In this document: positions 1 through 14,100 of the stretch, piece by piece
Numbering within the stretch: position 1 is the first letter of the stretch
How the letters are laid out: each line of letters begins with the position of its first letter
Source: Tetragonia tetragonoides
Lineage: Eukaryota; Streptophyta; Magnoliopsida; Caryophyllales; Aizoaceae
DNA length: 64,000 nucleotides
Assembly: GCA_038025085.1 (NCBI GenBank)
Contig: CM076153.1
Coordinates: 7,285,501 to 7,349,500, forward strand
Direction of reading: 5' to 3'
Position numbers and translations under genes: made by a program
The notes under the pieces: model-generated
What the model was told of the DNA's origin: nothing
The model's input: the letters and a program-made list of their open reading frames with translations, nothing else
Databases searched by the model: none

Positions 1-2382
1 TTGATATACTCTCCTATTGATAAGCAAAAGTGCAAAACTGCCATTAAACTGCAAGAAGCTGGAAAGAACCTTTAGAAGATATAAAACTTGCATGGCGTAA
101 ACATATGTACATCTGCGAAACAAGATATTATCTAAAAAGTAATAAATCGAGGGAAGGAGCTTTAAACGTTGGGTCCTATAGAATTTTTGGTAGCCGTTAC
201 TCTGTAACTTAATGGACTCGATATGAGGATTTAGAATATCGTAAAAGTGTAGTCAACCAATCATTTTTGCTAGCCGTTACTCTGTAACATCACAGGAACT
301 TCCTGTGTTTTTTGAGTGTCAACCAAACAAGCGCAATATATATGGAAATTTGAAATGGGATGTTTTCAAATGAAACAGACAGGAGCTCCCGTGTAAAATG
401 CCATTAAAGCACTACTACAGTAATCCTGTTTTTTCTTGAAGTAAAATGAGAAAGATCGTCTTTTGAGGAGTAGAGCAATGTTTCCCTTGTCAGCTGGTTT
501 TCTTTGATTTATTCTTATTCTTGATATCTTTCACTTCAGAAATTTGCATATGGCAATAATGTTTTCAGGGCTATAGTTCTGGCTTCCCTTGCCAGTTCCA
601 TCGAACAAAATCCATTTTACACTTTAGCTTCCAAGAAATCATTAAGGCCAGCTTGGTAACCAATACCTTGGAAAATTGCTGATATGAATCATGATTGATC
701 ATGCAGGAGCTTTTCTGGGCTGTTCCCTTGAGAGTAATTTCGTCACAACTCGTGCCAAAGAAAATTTCAGATTTTATGGTAATCCATCCCTGAAGGCATC
801 TGATATTCTGCTTGGCCCATTGCCAAGACCGCCTGCTGCTGCTATTCTGTATGATGCATTATCAGATCTATACCGGAAGTTGGAGAGGTGAAGCTCTGAG
901 ACTTGTACATATCACTTCTTTGCCTAACAAGTTTGATAGCCTGGGTCCTAATCGTAGATACCAGCAGCCTCCTGGACTCTTGCCATCTCACGTATTTCTT
1001 CTACGCAATATATTTGATGCCTTTGTGGTTGTACAGCAAAACATTGGGAGAAATTTTTCTCCTTTTCATACAAATTTGATGCAAATAGAAAGAGTTCTGG
1101 AACAAACTGGCTGTAAATATTTACTCATGTCACTGGTTTAATTTATTGTTCGACAGCACCTATTTGGTAAAGAAGCCAATAAGGTGGTGTGAAGTTGCCT
1201 GTCCACTGAAATTCAATGGTCAATAATCAATATGATTGTCATCTTTGAATTATTTCCAGCTCTATTATTGACGTTCACATGCACCTCTTAGCTTTCAGCC
1301 TTCTACATTATCTAATGTTTATCGTTTTGCGATTCTGTCCCATTTTTCATGGCGAAGAGCAAACTAACTTGGCGTGTGTTGCTCGAGCAAAATTGCATGT
1401 TTCACAGAAGATCCTTATGCAAGGATCCGAATATCAGATATTTCTAAGGTGAGCTACCTAGCTGATATATCATATATTACCATTTTCCTGGATTGTATCT
1501 GTGTTCATCATGGTCACGTGCCTCTCTTGGTGGTACTGTTGTTTCCGGCAATTGTGATTAATGGATAATAGTTCATGTTCATCAATAATTAATGAAGAAA
1601 ATCTATTAATTTTCTCCTAGAGATGGATTCATGAGTGCTCGATATTCAAAATTACTGAACCATCAAGGATTTGCTGGCCTCTTGTGTTGCTCCTGAACAA
1701 CCGATACAGACAATACTCAGCTTCCTTTGATGTCATTCCACAATCCAAATGCATTTGCTATGGAGCTGATAACCCTAGCAACACTTCACAGAATGGATTT
1801 GTAGTCGTGAGACCCTAGCAACCGCTGACTCGGAGTGAGGCGACAGTGTTAGGACACTGCATTACATCAGTTATGGCTGTTGCATGTTAATGGTAACTTC
1901 TAAACTCTGAATTAAGATATTTTGAAGTCAAGTTATTTTCTGTAGTTGTTACTCGACAGTTGACACCCCACCACTAAGTGACATGTTCACATAGAGTTTC
2001 TGAAGAGGAAGATTTGCTGCAGGGCAGAGAGATGATGACTAGCAAACCATAATCGAGAATCGAGCATAGGACATACTAATTTAAACACAAAGGCTTACAT
2101 TAAAGCATTTACACATAGTACCTAGAGATCAGCCATCAACAATTTTTTGCAATTAGAACCTAAGCAGAATAACACCTACAACTAGAAAAACTGATGCAGC
2201 TAATCCAATTTACAACGTAGCATCAGAATGACAGTGGCGCTTACACTGCATTTCCAATATGATCTAGAAACCTCTGACTTGGAAGGGAAAAAGGATAATC
2301 TAGAAACCTCCATGGCTGCACTTTGAATAGGATCAAGAAACCTCTGTGACTCGAAAGGGAAAAACCTATTGCAGTTCATGCT
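1..2382. other. Intergenic, no confident gene
   Basis: No complete gene is visible. Reading frames are short and broken by stops on both strands. One exon-like open frame at 675-891 is listed separately. The last few hundred bases before 2383 probably hold the 3' UTR of the BES1/BZR1-type gene on the minus strand. A short phrase beginning tagccgttactctgtaac occurs twice (near 190 and 270), which looks like a local duplication. Confidence 0.5.
675..891 (+). CDS. Orphan exon-like open frame, unknown product
   Basis: An open frame follows a possible 3' splice site (atcatgcag near 705) and runs to a TGA at 889-891. It encodes about 60 residues, including SLKASDILLGPLPRPPAAA and a final YDALSDLYRKLER. 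The peptide has normal protein-like composition with helix-forming ends and is unlike the low-complexity noise around it. I do not recognise the family. No upstream exon with a start could be joined convincingly, so it may be the last exon of a gene starting left of the window, or a gene fragment. Confidence 0.25.
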
Positions 2383-5300
2383 TTAGCTTATCGAAGGCTT
2401 GCTGGACCAGTTCACATTGTGCCTGTTATTACCTGCGTGAGATAGCTACAGAGTCAGCCAAGTGAACCAATCTCACAAAACCTTTAATGTAACTGATGCT
2501 AGAAATGCTTATGTGACAAACGTACCTTGCCCTTGAGGATCCAAGTGTGAGCTCCAGATCGTCGGATCCTTCATGGATTCTCTCTCCTTCCCATGCCTTG
2601 ACAAGCCCCTTTGCACTACTACTCCCGAATGCAAATTCATCTGATATCACTTCAGCCATAGGAACATCAGCAGTGTGATCAGAACCTGCAGGGATAGCAG
2701 GGGAGCAAGTGCCGCTCTGTAGAGGCGTTAGTACCCGCGAAGAACCACCACCAGCCATAGCCTCTTCTTTGAAGAACCCAAACGGATGAGAGGACATGAG
2801 GCTGAATGTCGGGGAGGTGGGAACTCGAATCCCCGTCAACCAATCAGAATCAGGAGCCGTCTGATGGCCTGGGCTTGGTGGGGTTGAGAATGGGAGGAAG
2901 GGGTAGTGCGGGCCCCAGTTGGAGTTGATTCGAGGTGTTCCAGCACTGGGTGAGCTAAAGGGTGGGGTCACAGGAGCACTGATGGATCCACCATGGTTCA
3001 GGAGATGGGGATGCTTGGATGATGAGGCTGATGATGATGCAGAAGAAAGGTGCTTGAGCCATGGGATCAGAGAACTACCTTCTGGGTTATTGCCATTGGT
3101 GTTGGTTGTAAATGAAGATGAAGCAGGGCTTGCAAAAGATGAGGATACAGGGCTCGAGTTAAAAGAAGCCCAAGGGCTTGGTTGGTAGGACGAGCATGGG
3201 CTGGCTGATACGGATCTGCCAATAATGTCCATGCGTTCCACTGGCTTGCATCCCTGCATTGGCAGAAGTTAAATGTTACATATATTATATTGGAGACTGG
3301 AGCAGTTTAAACCACTAACCAAACTGGAATTGAATCAGCAACATCATTAGTTCTTGCCTTCTTGTTACTGTTTGTTTACTTTCTAATGGTATATTTCCTT
3401 GCAACATTTCAGGTCAAAGAATGTGCCTTAACTATTTGAAACTTTAAAGTATACCCTCACATCTGTTACCTTCATGTTTTTTGAAGATATTAGTAGTACT
3501 TCAGCACTTCAAAGAATACTCTTTTATGAAGCCAATAGCTGAACTGATAATATGGCTTCATCTACTAAATTTCTAGTCTGTAACCGCATCAGACGTTATA
3601 CAAGTGAAACTCATTTTGTTGCATTTTTATTTGTAAGTTTGGATAGGGATCATCCTTACAGTTGAAGTAACAAATAACTAGGGTGTTTGCATCAAAAAAA
3701 AAAGTGTTGGAGAATTCAACTACACCTGTAACTGCAACAGGAAAGACTTGCAGTATAGGATATTTTCATGATTCCTATCTAAACTACCAAAGCACTAACT
3801 TTTCTTGCCACAAAGGTCAAGTGATTATTTGATGGCACTGAAACAGAGACAGTTCCATTGATTGCACACCTCCTTTCACCTTCATCCAAATATAATTTGT
3901 GTAACGGAACATGAGAAATCCTGTCCGTCCAATTAAACTAAATTGCAGGTTATATTGAAGTGTATTTAATTCCTTTCCATTTCTATTCTTCATTGATTTT
4001 CTCATGAAGGTTCATTCACACAATGTGCCTTCTAAACCAAATTTGTAGGGCAAATATATAAAGCCAAGCACTACAATTCATGAACTAAAGTACAAGTAAT
4101 TGCTCTCTTTTGAATATAGGAGCAATGCATTGTCCTTATTTAGATATAAACATTTCACCTAAAGCAAAGCAATATCCATTTTGCTTAGACATTGCCAAAA
4201 CTTAACTTCCATCCTACACTACCCCCATCCAACCAACAAAAAAAAGGGAAGAAATTAGAAAGTTATAGGTGTTTGTAGCTGATGGAAAGGGTCTTAAGGA
4301 AACAACATTTTTGGCAACATACAAGCAAGACTCTTTATACTTCCAACTTCCAAAACCTAGTGAGAGATGTTTTTAATGCTATTATATGACATGATTTTAA
4401 AGAAACCCTGCGCGAGAATCTCCGGCTTTTTGGTCAGCGGCAGAACATTATAAAAAATAAAATAAAACAACTTGGGAAATTATAAAGTTCTTGATTTGAT
4501 TTGAAGTTTTGAACAATTGCAAAATGCCAGAAACTATTCATATACGACTATACAGGTTGCAAGTAAAATCATAATGTACCTAACACTCTTTCTCCAAGTG
4601 ACTGGAGTTCTGGGTAAGTAAACAAGTTTGAAGCATAGTTACCTAATCAGTAAAAGACCAAAATACCCCCCACCCCCCAAAAGATTGAGGGGGCCCAAAC
4701 AAAATCACAAACAGCAAGCCTGAAAATAACTGATCTCAAAATCATTGAGGCACCCTCTGACACAAAGGGCAAAATCCTTCACGAGAAGTGCTCAGAGAAG
4801 CAGAGAACCAAACGGAAATCACAACAGCCAACAGAAACACAGCAAAGCATAGTCCTTGAGTAACATAAAGTTCCCTTCAGCTGACGTTACTATAAGGCTA
4901 GGAGAGAGAATTATTATGATCTGATGAATTTACCCTTTCCTTGTTCCAACATTTCCATTAACATTTTATACCCAAATCAGAAGTTTCCATTATAGTATCA
5001 CCCAAATCACAAAGGGCACTATGGTATTTGCCTATATGGCTAAAATGTGGCTCAAACCAAGAATCCATGGCCTTCCACGCCATTGAAGATTTTTTAGGTA
5101 AATTAGCTCAAAATTTTCACAAAAATGAGCAATCTCAAATGGAACCCTCCATTTCTATTTATGTCAAAGTACCCCAAAAATCCCAAATCCCTGATATAGA
5201 TGAATACAAGCAACAAAAAGAAGTTAAGAAAATTTTGGCTGGCCTAAATTAAATAATGTCACATTGCTCTAAAAGTCTAAAGCTATCAATACTGGAAAAA

Positions 5301-6094
5301 AGAAAAAAGAAATACTACCAACAACAAGAAAAGTGGAAACTTTGATATTTGCACTTCAAAAATGACTTTAAACTAAGCAAAACAAGCTTCTGATTTTATG
5401 ATGCATGGGTTCATTACATGTCCAAATTTTCCTGTGTACTTTGAATCAGAGGGTTAACAAAAAGAAGAAGAAAAAAAACATACATTTTTCTTCTCATAAT
5501 CTAAAATAAAATAAAATAATAATAATAATAATTAAAAATTTTGGCTCACTCTGAAAAGCGAAAGCCATTAGACATGAGTGACCCATCTAATAATGTGCGT
5601 GTACTGACCCAATGCAATGATGCATGTTGGCATTGATCACTCAATTAAACCACCATACTTGAGTAAAACCCAAAATTATGAACAAAACTTAAACTAAAAC
5701 AAACCCAAATCCCAATTTTGTCAAAATGTAGCCCCAAAATCTACCAACATCATCATCATAAACACACACCTCAAACATCAACAACAACCAAAAAAAGGTA
5801 AACACAAAAACATGCACCAATTCAAAGTCCCATTTTAGAACAGACCCAAATTAAATAAGAGAGAGAGTGAGAGGTAACCTTGCGATAAGTGGTGCCATCA
5901 GGGTGAACAATCCAACCAGCTTCATTACAAAGAGCTTTTAGAACTTCGTTGTTGTCGCAATGTTTTGGTAGCTTGTAATTTCCGTACATCCTTAACCCAG
6001 AAAAGATCTTCGCAGCAATGGCTCTACGCCTTCTCTCTCTCTTCTTGTTATTTTCTCTCTCCTTCCATGTTGGCGTTCGATTTCCTCCCGTCAT
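2383..6094 (-). CDS. BEH4: BES1/BZR1 homolog protein, BEH4-like transcription factor
   Basis: Plant-specific brassinosteroid-response transcription factor acting in the nucleus. Three exons join in frame: 5879-6094, 2526-3253 and 2383-2422, with GT-AG introns of 2625 and 103 bp, giving 327 residues, normal for the family. Exon 1 (residues 1-72) is the basic DNA-binding region, with [18 protein letters not shown] and then [18 protein letters not shown]. The second exon continues TYRK into [12 protein letters not shown] and is rich in Ser/Thr-Pro sites of the type phosphorylated by GSK3/BIN2-like kinases. Near the C-terminus are [14 protein letters not shown] and an EAR-type LELTLG at about residues 305-310. 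The short last exon uses the acceptor at 2423-2424, because a nearer upstream AG would give an immediate stop. Similarity to Arabidopsis BEH4 is from memory. The leader upstream of the ATG is CT-rich. Confidence 0.93.
3254..5878. other. Large first intron of the BEH4-like gene
   Basis: This 2.6-kb intron separates the DNA-binding exon from the regulatory exon. It contains short homopolymer runs, for example C-rich sequence near 4665-4675, and AT-rich repeats near 5505-5535. I see no coding exon, transposon ends or RNA gene in it. Confidence 0.6.
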
Positions 6095-7544
6095 CTCTGG
6101 TATATAGATTGATTGAGAAATTCAGAAAGAAATAATTGATGGGTCAGTTTAAATATGTGATTTTTGTATCTGGGTTGAAGAAATTGAGGAAAATAAGTTA
6201 TGATTTTGGTTTTGATTTTGATGGGTATGATGATGATTATGATGGTGGTGATGAAGAACTGTGTTGAGGGAGAAAAATGATGGGGAGAGTAAGAGGAGAA
6301 TAGAAAGTGCCGCGAAATGTGAGCTATAAAATAAAGAGAGAGAGAGTAGAGAGTTCAGAGGAGGTAATAAGTAAAATAAAATTAGTGGGGGGTGAATTAT
6401 TTGTTTTTCTTTTTTCTTTTAGTAGTATGGAAATGCAATTATGCAAAGTGATCGAGTAAAAGTTGTTTCAAAAGAGTGATCAAATGACATGTACGTATAA
6501 GTATGGTATCCAAGAAAGTAATCGTGGCCAAGGGCATATATGTGGACGGTAGTACACAAAATCTCGTACGAAGCAATCTCAAAGTGAGATAGTTTATACA
6601 AACATGATTTTATAAGAAGCGGCCTCAAGACTTACTGGTGATTAATTCACACTAAAATGTGGTCACTATTTAAGAAGCATAATGTTCACTATATTCGAAA
6701 ATGACTCTCATCTCGCTAAAAGTAACGGTAAGATCAACCCTCTTATATAAATTTTTGTTTATTTTATTTCAACAATGTTGTTATGTAATTATGTAAGAGG
6801 AAGGAAGACAATACAAGGTCTTACTCTTACTCCCACCTACTATTGTACATGCTAAGTAGATAAAATGTTCCATATTATACAACTAATACTACGCCAAATT
6901 GTTCTTTTTACCTCTCTTTTTTTCCTTTTACAAACCTTTACTACATAATGGGACAACAAAGGAGCTTTAAAAATGAGTTAAAAACTTAAAATATAGTAAC
7001 ATTAAAGATTAGTACTCTCCCAGTCTTCCTGTTGTTGTGATTACTTCTTTCCCAGATGGTTGATTTTCATATTCCTTTTTGCTTTTCCCTTCTTTTTACT
7101 CACCCTCTTTCTTCAAAGTAAATTTGTCCTAGCACTTTTATGCTTTAGGGACGTCAAATTAGCTTGACAAGTATGACGAAACATTTTTTTGACTTTGAAC
7201 TTCAAATCGAGTAATCTCTCCTTTTATCCTTTTTAATCTAATGGGGATCAGGCCAGGTATGTAATAAGATTTTCTATATGTACTTAAATTTTTAATGGTT
7301 GGAAATGTTAAACAAATAAAATAGTTACTTCAACAAGTACGCCTATCGCGAGACATGGGGATCAACTCGATCATATTTGTTAGTACTAGTAATTAGTAAT
7401 AATGTGATCTCCTACTCATTGAGGAGTAATAATCTAGTTATATATTTTCTGATTTGGATCACAGATTTACCTTATACCCTTTAAAAAACATGATTAATTA
7501 TGTACGTACTAAGTCTGTTTATGAATAGGTAAAGTGTTTCTAGT
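6095..7544. other. Promoter side of BEH4-like gene and intergenic DNA
   Basis: Bases 6095-6360 are pyrimidine-rich on the minus strand, as expected for the leader and proximal promoter of the BEH4-like gene. A TTTATTTTATA-type TATA candidate lies near 6325-6335 on that strand. The remainder is AT-rich with no gene or complete mobile element seen. Confidence 0.4.
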
Positions 7545-7665
7545 AAGGAGTGTATTCATTTCCAAAATTTGAACCCTCGACCTGTTTGGTTAAGGAATGA
7601 GAGTGTCGTAATCACACACCAAACACTTGTTGGTAATCTAGGTAGTTTTATTTTGATGGAGTAGT
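7545..7665 (-). mobile_element. tRNA-derived SINE remnant
   Basis: Read on the minus strand, this segment carries a degenerate box A-like start and, about 40 bases later, a box B-like ggtcgagggttcaaat. A body of the kind seen in common plant SINEs follows (agaaacactttacc). No target duplication was found and the copy is decayed. It is not a functional tRNA gene because the cloverleaf cannot be completed. Confidence 0.4.
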
Positions 7666-8690
7666 GTATACACCTCATTGAACTTTAAAAGCAAGGTATA
7701 ATAGTGTCCATGGATATAAAGGGTAGATTAGGCATAGAGGGATATCACGTGTCAAAATGCTAATAATGATATCAAGTCATAAATCAGTACAACAATGAAG
7801 AAGAGTGCGTTCACGTGAGAGATGCGTGACTAGTTGGACTCTCTAATCTCTATCATGCTACATCCATACTAGTACATGTAGTTCGGCGCACGAGTAAAAT
7901 GGTCCCCTCATCCATGGTGTTAGAGGCTCCACTGCCACGTGGACATCTCCTCTCATGTCACCATACGGAAAAAACTAAGCTGCCATTGAGCTACAGTTGA
8001 TGTAGTAGAATAGAACACCAAGATGACAACTATTTCTTTCAAGAGTGGCTTGATAATCAATTATCAGTTGGCTCTTAATTTCATGTGGGATTATTGTCAA
8101 TCTTGTTTTAGATTATGGTTAAGCTTAATCCTAGATGGAGATGAATGCGTGATGAAGATTTAAAACGTATATGAGTCGATTTCATGTATGAGCCAGGTCT
8201 GATATCTGTCAACGAAAAAGTGATACCATCATATCTAAAAAGTGATACCTCAGACAAAAAAAGTGATACCTCAGACAAAAAAAGTGAAAATTTATCTATA
8301 ATGCTGCCTCATAAGAGAATTATTTATTTGTTTATATTAGTGATCTTCTTATTTTCCTTCATGCCAAATGTTCATGTGTAAACTAATCAAACCAATCAAT
8401 TTAGTTCAACTCAATTATATGTTTAACGTCAATTTGCTCACTATGAGTTGCACACTAAATATTACTTACATAATTATAATGTCCACAAATTCCACAAAGA
8501 AAATAGAGCGGCAGATTGATGTACAAATCGTGGACATATCATTTAAAACAAACAATTTCGAAAAGAATCAATATCTACAAAATTAGATTACATTTTATTT
8601 GAAAATTGGTTAGAAACCACCACCGAGAGTATGAGCTCTTGTGATTTTTTCTCTTAATTATAATATTTAAAATGAGATTATCAATGTAAA
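7666..8690. other. Intergenic, no gene
   Basis: AT-rich sequence without supported genes. At about 8235-8290 there is a small tandem repeat, with the unit agtgatacctcagacaaaaa repeated about 2.5 times. Confidence 0.4.
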
Positions 8691-8872
8691 GATGGGTTGG
8701 TGTAGTGGTTCAATACTTTATCCCTTAAATAAGTGGTTGGGGGTTCAAATCCCAACTCTTGCGAATGGAAAAAAATCCATTGACCAGCCCCCTACCGCTT
8801 AGTGTACTGACAGTTGGGGCGAGAGGATTAGTCACTATGGTCGACGGTGAATACCCTTGGCAAAGACCAAAT
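8691..8872 (+). mobile_element. tRNA-derived SINE
   Basis: A short retroposon begins gatgggttggtgtagtggtt, containing a good RNA polymerase III box A, and has a box B (gggttcaaatcc) about 50 bases downstream. A non-tRNA body follows (cagccccctaccgcttagtg). The spacing of the two boxes and the roughly 180-bp length fit plant SINEs. Clear target duplications were not found. Confidence 0.65.
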
Positions 8873-9467
8873 AAGAAAATAGAATACAAATGCAAAGAAT
8901 TCACCGACGAATTGAGAGTTTAGTGCAGTAGAGTACTACTAGTAGTTTGTTTTGATGATGATTAACAATAAATGATCAAAGAGTGCTCTCACTCTCAGAT
9001 CAGTCTCACAGTCTGTCTTACTCTCACTCTCAGTCTCTCGCCGTCTCACATGGGTTTGGCAGAGATGGAGCCATGGAGGGCGGCTAGCAACAGGTGGGAC
9101 CAACGGGACTACGCAAAAAAAAATGAAGGTCTATACGGCTAGCTCTATGCCCCTATATTTAAGTGGGTCACATGCAGGGTGGACTGATTTGCATTTGCCT
9201 GCCACAAATGGAGCCACAGTTGTAAATATACAACCAACATTGTGGATCATAATTATATATACGTACATATACTGATATACATTTTCTTCACATATTTATG
9301 ACGTCGTATATCAACTGATCATGAAAATCTTGACTCTGACTCTTTTTAACCAACTCCATCGTCACTGCCACTATCTTGCTGATGATTGCTCAAGGGTATA
9401 TTGGTCAATTCATACTTCTGAATATCTGTGGCATTATGATTACCATGAAGACTACCTGTTTATTAGC
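8873..9467. other. Intergenic, no gene
   Basis: AT-rich and CT-rich sequence. A (CT/CA)-biased low-complexity patch lies near 8985-9050. No gene or element ends are visible. Confidence 0.4.
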
Positions 9468-9475
9468 AACATAAG

Positions 9476-10041
9476 CATGGCCGTCCCTGAGATATTGGAG
9501 GCCCTGTGCTAAAATTAAAAAAATTAGGCCTCAACCTCGATTGTGATGTTTTAGAGGCCCCTGTGACGGAATAAAAGCGAGGACCCCTAAAATATCAATA
9601 GCATATTTCACCGGCAAAAAAAACAACGAGAAAAGATAACAATGTTATATGTCCAACTCTCTTTACTTCTAAAAGAATTTTTCTTTAAAAAAAAGTCCAT
9701 TTTATAAAAATTTTCCTAAAAAAGACAAAAAATATAATCATATAACACTAAGGGGAATAATAGATTCAATTAGGAACAAAATAATTTTAAAAGTGCTAAA
9801 GAAACGGAACAACGAAATCTGGGATATGAAAAAATCATTAAAAAAAATTGACAATAAGTAGATTTGATCTTGGATTCCCTTTGCATTATAATTCTCTCTT
9901 AACCACTGAACCAAGGAGTAAGCTATGTATTTTTATCATGTCATTTAATATATATACTAAAACTTTTTTCTGTTTTGGGCCCCCTTGATGTGTTGGGCCC
10001 TGTGCGGTCGCACATGCCGCACCCCCTCAGGGACGGCCCTA
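9476..10041. mobile_element. Non-autonomous hAT element with 8-bp TSD
   Basis: The ends are inverted: GGCCGTCCCTGAG near 9479 and CTCAGGGACGGCC near 10026-10038. The element is flanked by a perfect 8-bp direct repeat, aacataag, at 9468-9475 and 10042-10049, which is diagnostic of hAT insertion. It is 566 bp long. The interior is AT-rich and non-coding, so transposition would depend on a transposase supplied elsewhere. Confidence 0.85.
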
Positions 10042-10049
10042 AACATAAG

Positions 10050-11118
10050 TAAAAAGTGAAAAAAAAAAAAAGAGTTAATGCAATTTAATTGGATGGTCAC
10101 CAATTAATGATCACCAATAAGTGTCATCATCATGCCCCTCTATCCTTTTGGGGATAGGATAAGGAAAAAAAAATGATAAAACACCTGTTTGTTAGGAGTA
10201 GAGTGATTTTGAGTGTGTTTTAGTTGATATCAGAAATAAGTTTCTGACATTTTGTGTTTTAAGGATGCTGAATTAATACTTCTAACATGTTTGGTCAAAC
10301 AGAAAGGAATTAAGTGACATTTTGAAGTACTCAAAGTTTGACTATCCTATAATTTCTGATAACATGCCGAAATAGAGGTAAAATGCGGTTATCGAGTTAT
10401 TTACAGTATCTTATATATGAAAACATAAAAGAATTTTGCTCATAGTGTTTTATGATACGGCAATAGCATTACCCTATATATTTCACATATACTCGTTAAC
10501 AATAGAATATTACAATCAGTAAAGAGCATGAGTACTTACTTAAATGGACTTTATAAGTTACACTACCAAGAAGAAGTAGATTTCATTTAGATTTCTTTCT
10601 AGGAAATTCTACTTTCAAATTTCGCTGCCCATTAATCAAACATCTGAGCTGGGCTGCAAAAGCAAGCTAAGAACTATGGGCTTACAATCATCACAAAGCA
10701 AAACTGGGACTACCCTCTACTTTGTACCCAAAGGATAGTAGACACTGGACAGTATTCATTTTACTCTGGACCAAAATATCTTCTAAGACCTTATCAAGAA
10801 AGGGACCGAACTCTTAGCAATGAACCTGCTGCTTCTGAAAGCATCTGTGCAGCTTCGGTCTGGTCGTCTATCACTGCCAAATCATGCATCCAGTATCCTA
10901 CCTCGGCACCTCCTACTATCAGGGTATGCAAGAGATCCAGGGATTTGCTGTCCTCATTAATAAAATGGACACCCTATCCTTTACAACCTAGCGCTTCCTT
11001 AAACTCATCAGCGTAGCATGTTCAATAACAATCAACAGGAGAACCAGTGATAAATACAAGACAGTGATCATTTTGATCAGCCATTTAGAAGCTCAGAGTT
11101 GCCATATGAAGTCATTTA
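10050..11118. other. Intergenic and probable 3' UTR
   Basis: No gene is seen. The part from about 10600 to 11118 lies directly downstream of the stop codon of the minus-strand gene at 11119-14454 and is probably its 3' UTR. Confidence 0.4.
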
Positions 11119-14100
11119 TCAAGTATTTTTACTCAAGTTGATAATGTCCTGCATTAGTCGACTGACACAAGCCTTTATATCGTCTGTCAGCTTGAGTTGC
11201 GGAGGACCCTCCTCCATCGAGTATGCGCTGAGAAGTCTCATCAACAAGTCCAATCTCAAGACATCAATGCCACTTCTCCACACACCCTGGTTTACGAACT
11301 TGCATGACTCCTTCAAGCTGCATTTCTCGCAAACCTGGAGGTGGAAAGACAGATCGGTATTAGCATAAGTAAATCTTCAACTTGGATGCAGAAAATAATG
11401 CAAACTTGAGAGGGACGGGGAATCATTCTAGAAGATTTATGTGCTTACACTTTCTTCTGGTACCTTGAAAAAGGTACGCAACCTTTTAGCAGCAAAGATC
11501 TCTCTCTTCTTCTGGGAAGGGCAACCAAATAGCGCAATCATTTTCATATCACTGCCTGAGATCCACCTGTAAGACAAACATTATTGAGAAATCATATTTC
11601 CTTTCTATTTTATTCCATTAATTTTATAAACTTTTTAGGAAGGGGGGAGGCTTAGAAAATATGGAAATCCAAAAACGTTAAACATAATCTAAAACCCCTC
11701 ATCCCATCCCCCCCCCCCCCCCCTCTTTTCCCCAGGAGGTTGTAGGCAGGAGGTGATTGTATGGTATGATACAAGAACAAGAACGGGAAAGGGGTGGAGG
11801 GGCAGGAGTGTACATACTTTGACTATGTTAAAATGAGCAATACTAACTCATCTGCGATTCTGCGCTGAGTGTTTCAGTGATGGTATTGAACAAATTCATG
11901 ACCCGTGTTCTTTTTGTTAGGGTATCACTTGATTCTTGGACAATTGAGAAGGGTTAATGGATTTTAAATGCAACAACAGAGCATTTTGGCATTTCTTTAT
12001 AGTTCATTATTTGAAGGTTCAATTAGTTTATATTTAGGCATTGAAGAACAACTTAAATGTAGAATTAATGTAACAGACTACAGGAATTTAAATTTATAAC
12101 AATGGATGAATGAGCAATTTGAAGTAACCCATAAGCAACCAGAACTCACAGCGAGGGAGAAAATTATACAGAACCGGACAGTTCAGGTAGTCTAGCCCCC
12201 ATAATTGATTAGCATGCCTTAGCTAGAAGCAAGGTAAAGGACAAAAGTTTAAAAGGAACTCCCCCCCCCCCCCCCAACTTTTTTTTTTTTTGAGGGTTCT
12301 TCACTGCAATCTGAGGAACCCTAAGAAGATAGGATGCTCAAGGTAACATTCCTCATTCTTAACAGTAATAACCAAAACAATGCTAACTGTGGTACGTTCA
12401 CTATGTCCATAATTTCCAGTGGAGTCAAAAGCTTCTCTACTTTTGGCTTCGGAATGTAATGGACTAAAGCAAAATGGCTCATGAAACTGTCGGCACTTCT
12501 TATTTATTGTGAAGTTGCCGATAGTCGTCGCACTTCGGATCTCGGGTCAAACGGAAATAGCCTCTCTGTGAGACTCTCACAGGGGTAAGGCTGCGTACAA
12601 CCGACCCCTCCTTACCCTGCCTAGGCAGGAGCCTCTTTGGAGGCACTGGGGTAATGTTGAATGTAATGACAGGTAGACAGCAATTAATTTATTTGCGTCA
12701 GGTTATGGATCAAGCACTGATATGCTCTCAACTTTGTCCAATGAGAAAGACACCATCACATAAAAAATGAGTCCCAAGTTCCAACACAAACCAGCAAAAG
12801 GGTTGAAGGTAGAAACCCTCTTTTTCTTTAGAGTTCCGACCAGTCGACTCAGGGTTGGTACTTGTTACACAAGCATTGTAAACCAACAATCTTGTTGACA
12901 ATGTTGAAGGAATAAGGACAAGAGCATTGTACAACCATTGTAAACCAACAATCAAGTTGACAATGTTAGAGGAATAAGGATAAGAAGATCAAGGATGATA
13001 TTTGCAAAATGTACAGCTCATTCTTCTGTTCATTTCCGCAGATAGCCTTTTGACAGTAAGGAAGGTAGTAACTTTAAAATCTTAAGAGCTCATTTGGCTT
13101 GCCATCACATGTTGATGAGAATGGTAATAAGTATGCAACTATGTATTATTTCAGAACTGAATATCTCACTTGAATTACAAACATATATTGTCTCAAGTGT
13201 CTGAGGAACGGCATCATCTTAAGTAACCAGCCAACCAGATCGTGTTGTTTACTCATTTTAATTACAGCTTATACCTTAACCTACCTTGCTCATCATGATA
13301 AAAGTGCAAGAATAGAGTCTACCTAAGACTTCCAATTACCATGGCATTTATGTTGACATGATTCCTTAGTAAAGCTCACCAATTCGAGCCTAATTTTTCT
13401 AATACCATTCACACTAATTCATTCCCTCACAGTAAACAAGTTGTAAGAAAATATACCCAATTGAAGTGAATGCAATCAAACAGCCTTGTGCTAGCAAGCT
13501 TCAACCAATCTCAACGCCCAATCTAGTTCAATGTGAGTTACTTTCGGCCCAAAGGGTACCCCAATCTACCAATCTACCATTTTCCCTTTCACAAGATTAA
13601 TCAGTGACACAAATATTTCACACAGAAAAACTTAACCCAAGCAATCACACCGAACTAAACAGCAACAGCAATCAAATTTAGGCCAAATGACCAGTATAAG
13701 TAATTACTAGAAAAGCATAATTATAAACAACTTACTTGGAAATTTCTTGATTATCTTCCCCATACTTCTCCACAGCAGACTTAAGGAAATCACGAGCATA
13801 TTCATTGTTAAAATTACTGACATCAAACTTAGTTTTATTCCCCGTTAAAAAGTTAGCATATTTGAAGTAACCCCTATCATACAAATGCCTTAACAACATT
13901 TGCATATCAGATGATATTTCTTTCAAAACCAATTGCTTTCTCTCCTCGCTATTGCTGAGAAACATTGTAGTCAATCTTTTCGGTTTCGACTTCGAACCAC
14001 CCTTAACTTTCTCTTCCAAATTCTCACCAAAATCACTCCCTTTTTCTTCAGGTTGTACCTTCAATTCCCTATTCTCCATTTCCAATTCCCACAACTTATT

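Noticed and set aside
8700..8765. tRNA gene (box A and box B present)
   Set aside because: No acceptor stem or cloverleaf can be formed; this is a SINE. The same applies to 36349-36571, 37012-37295 and 40873-41152.
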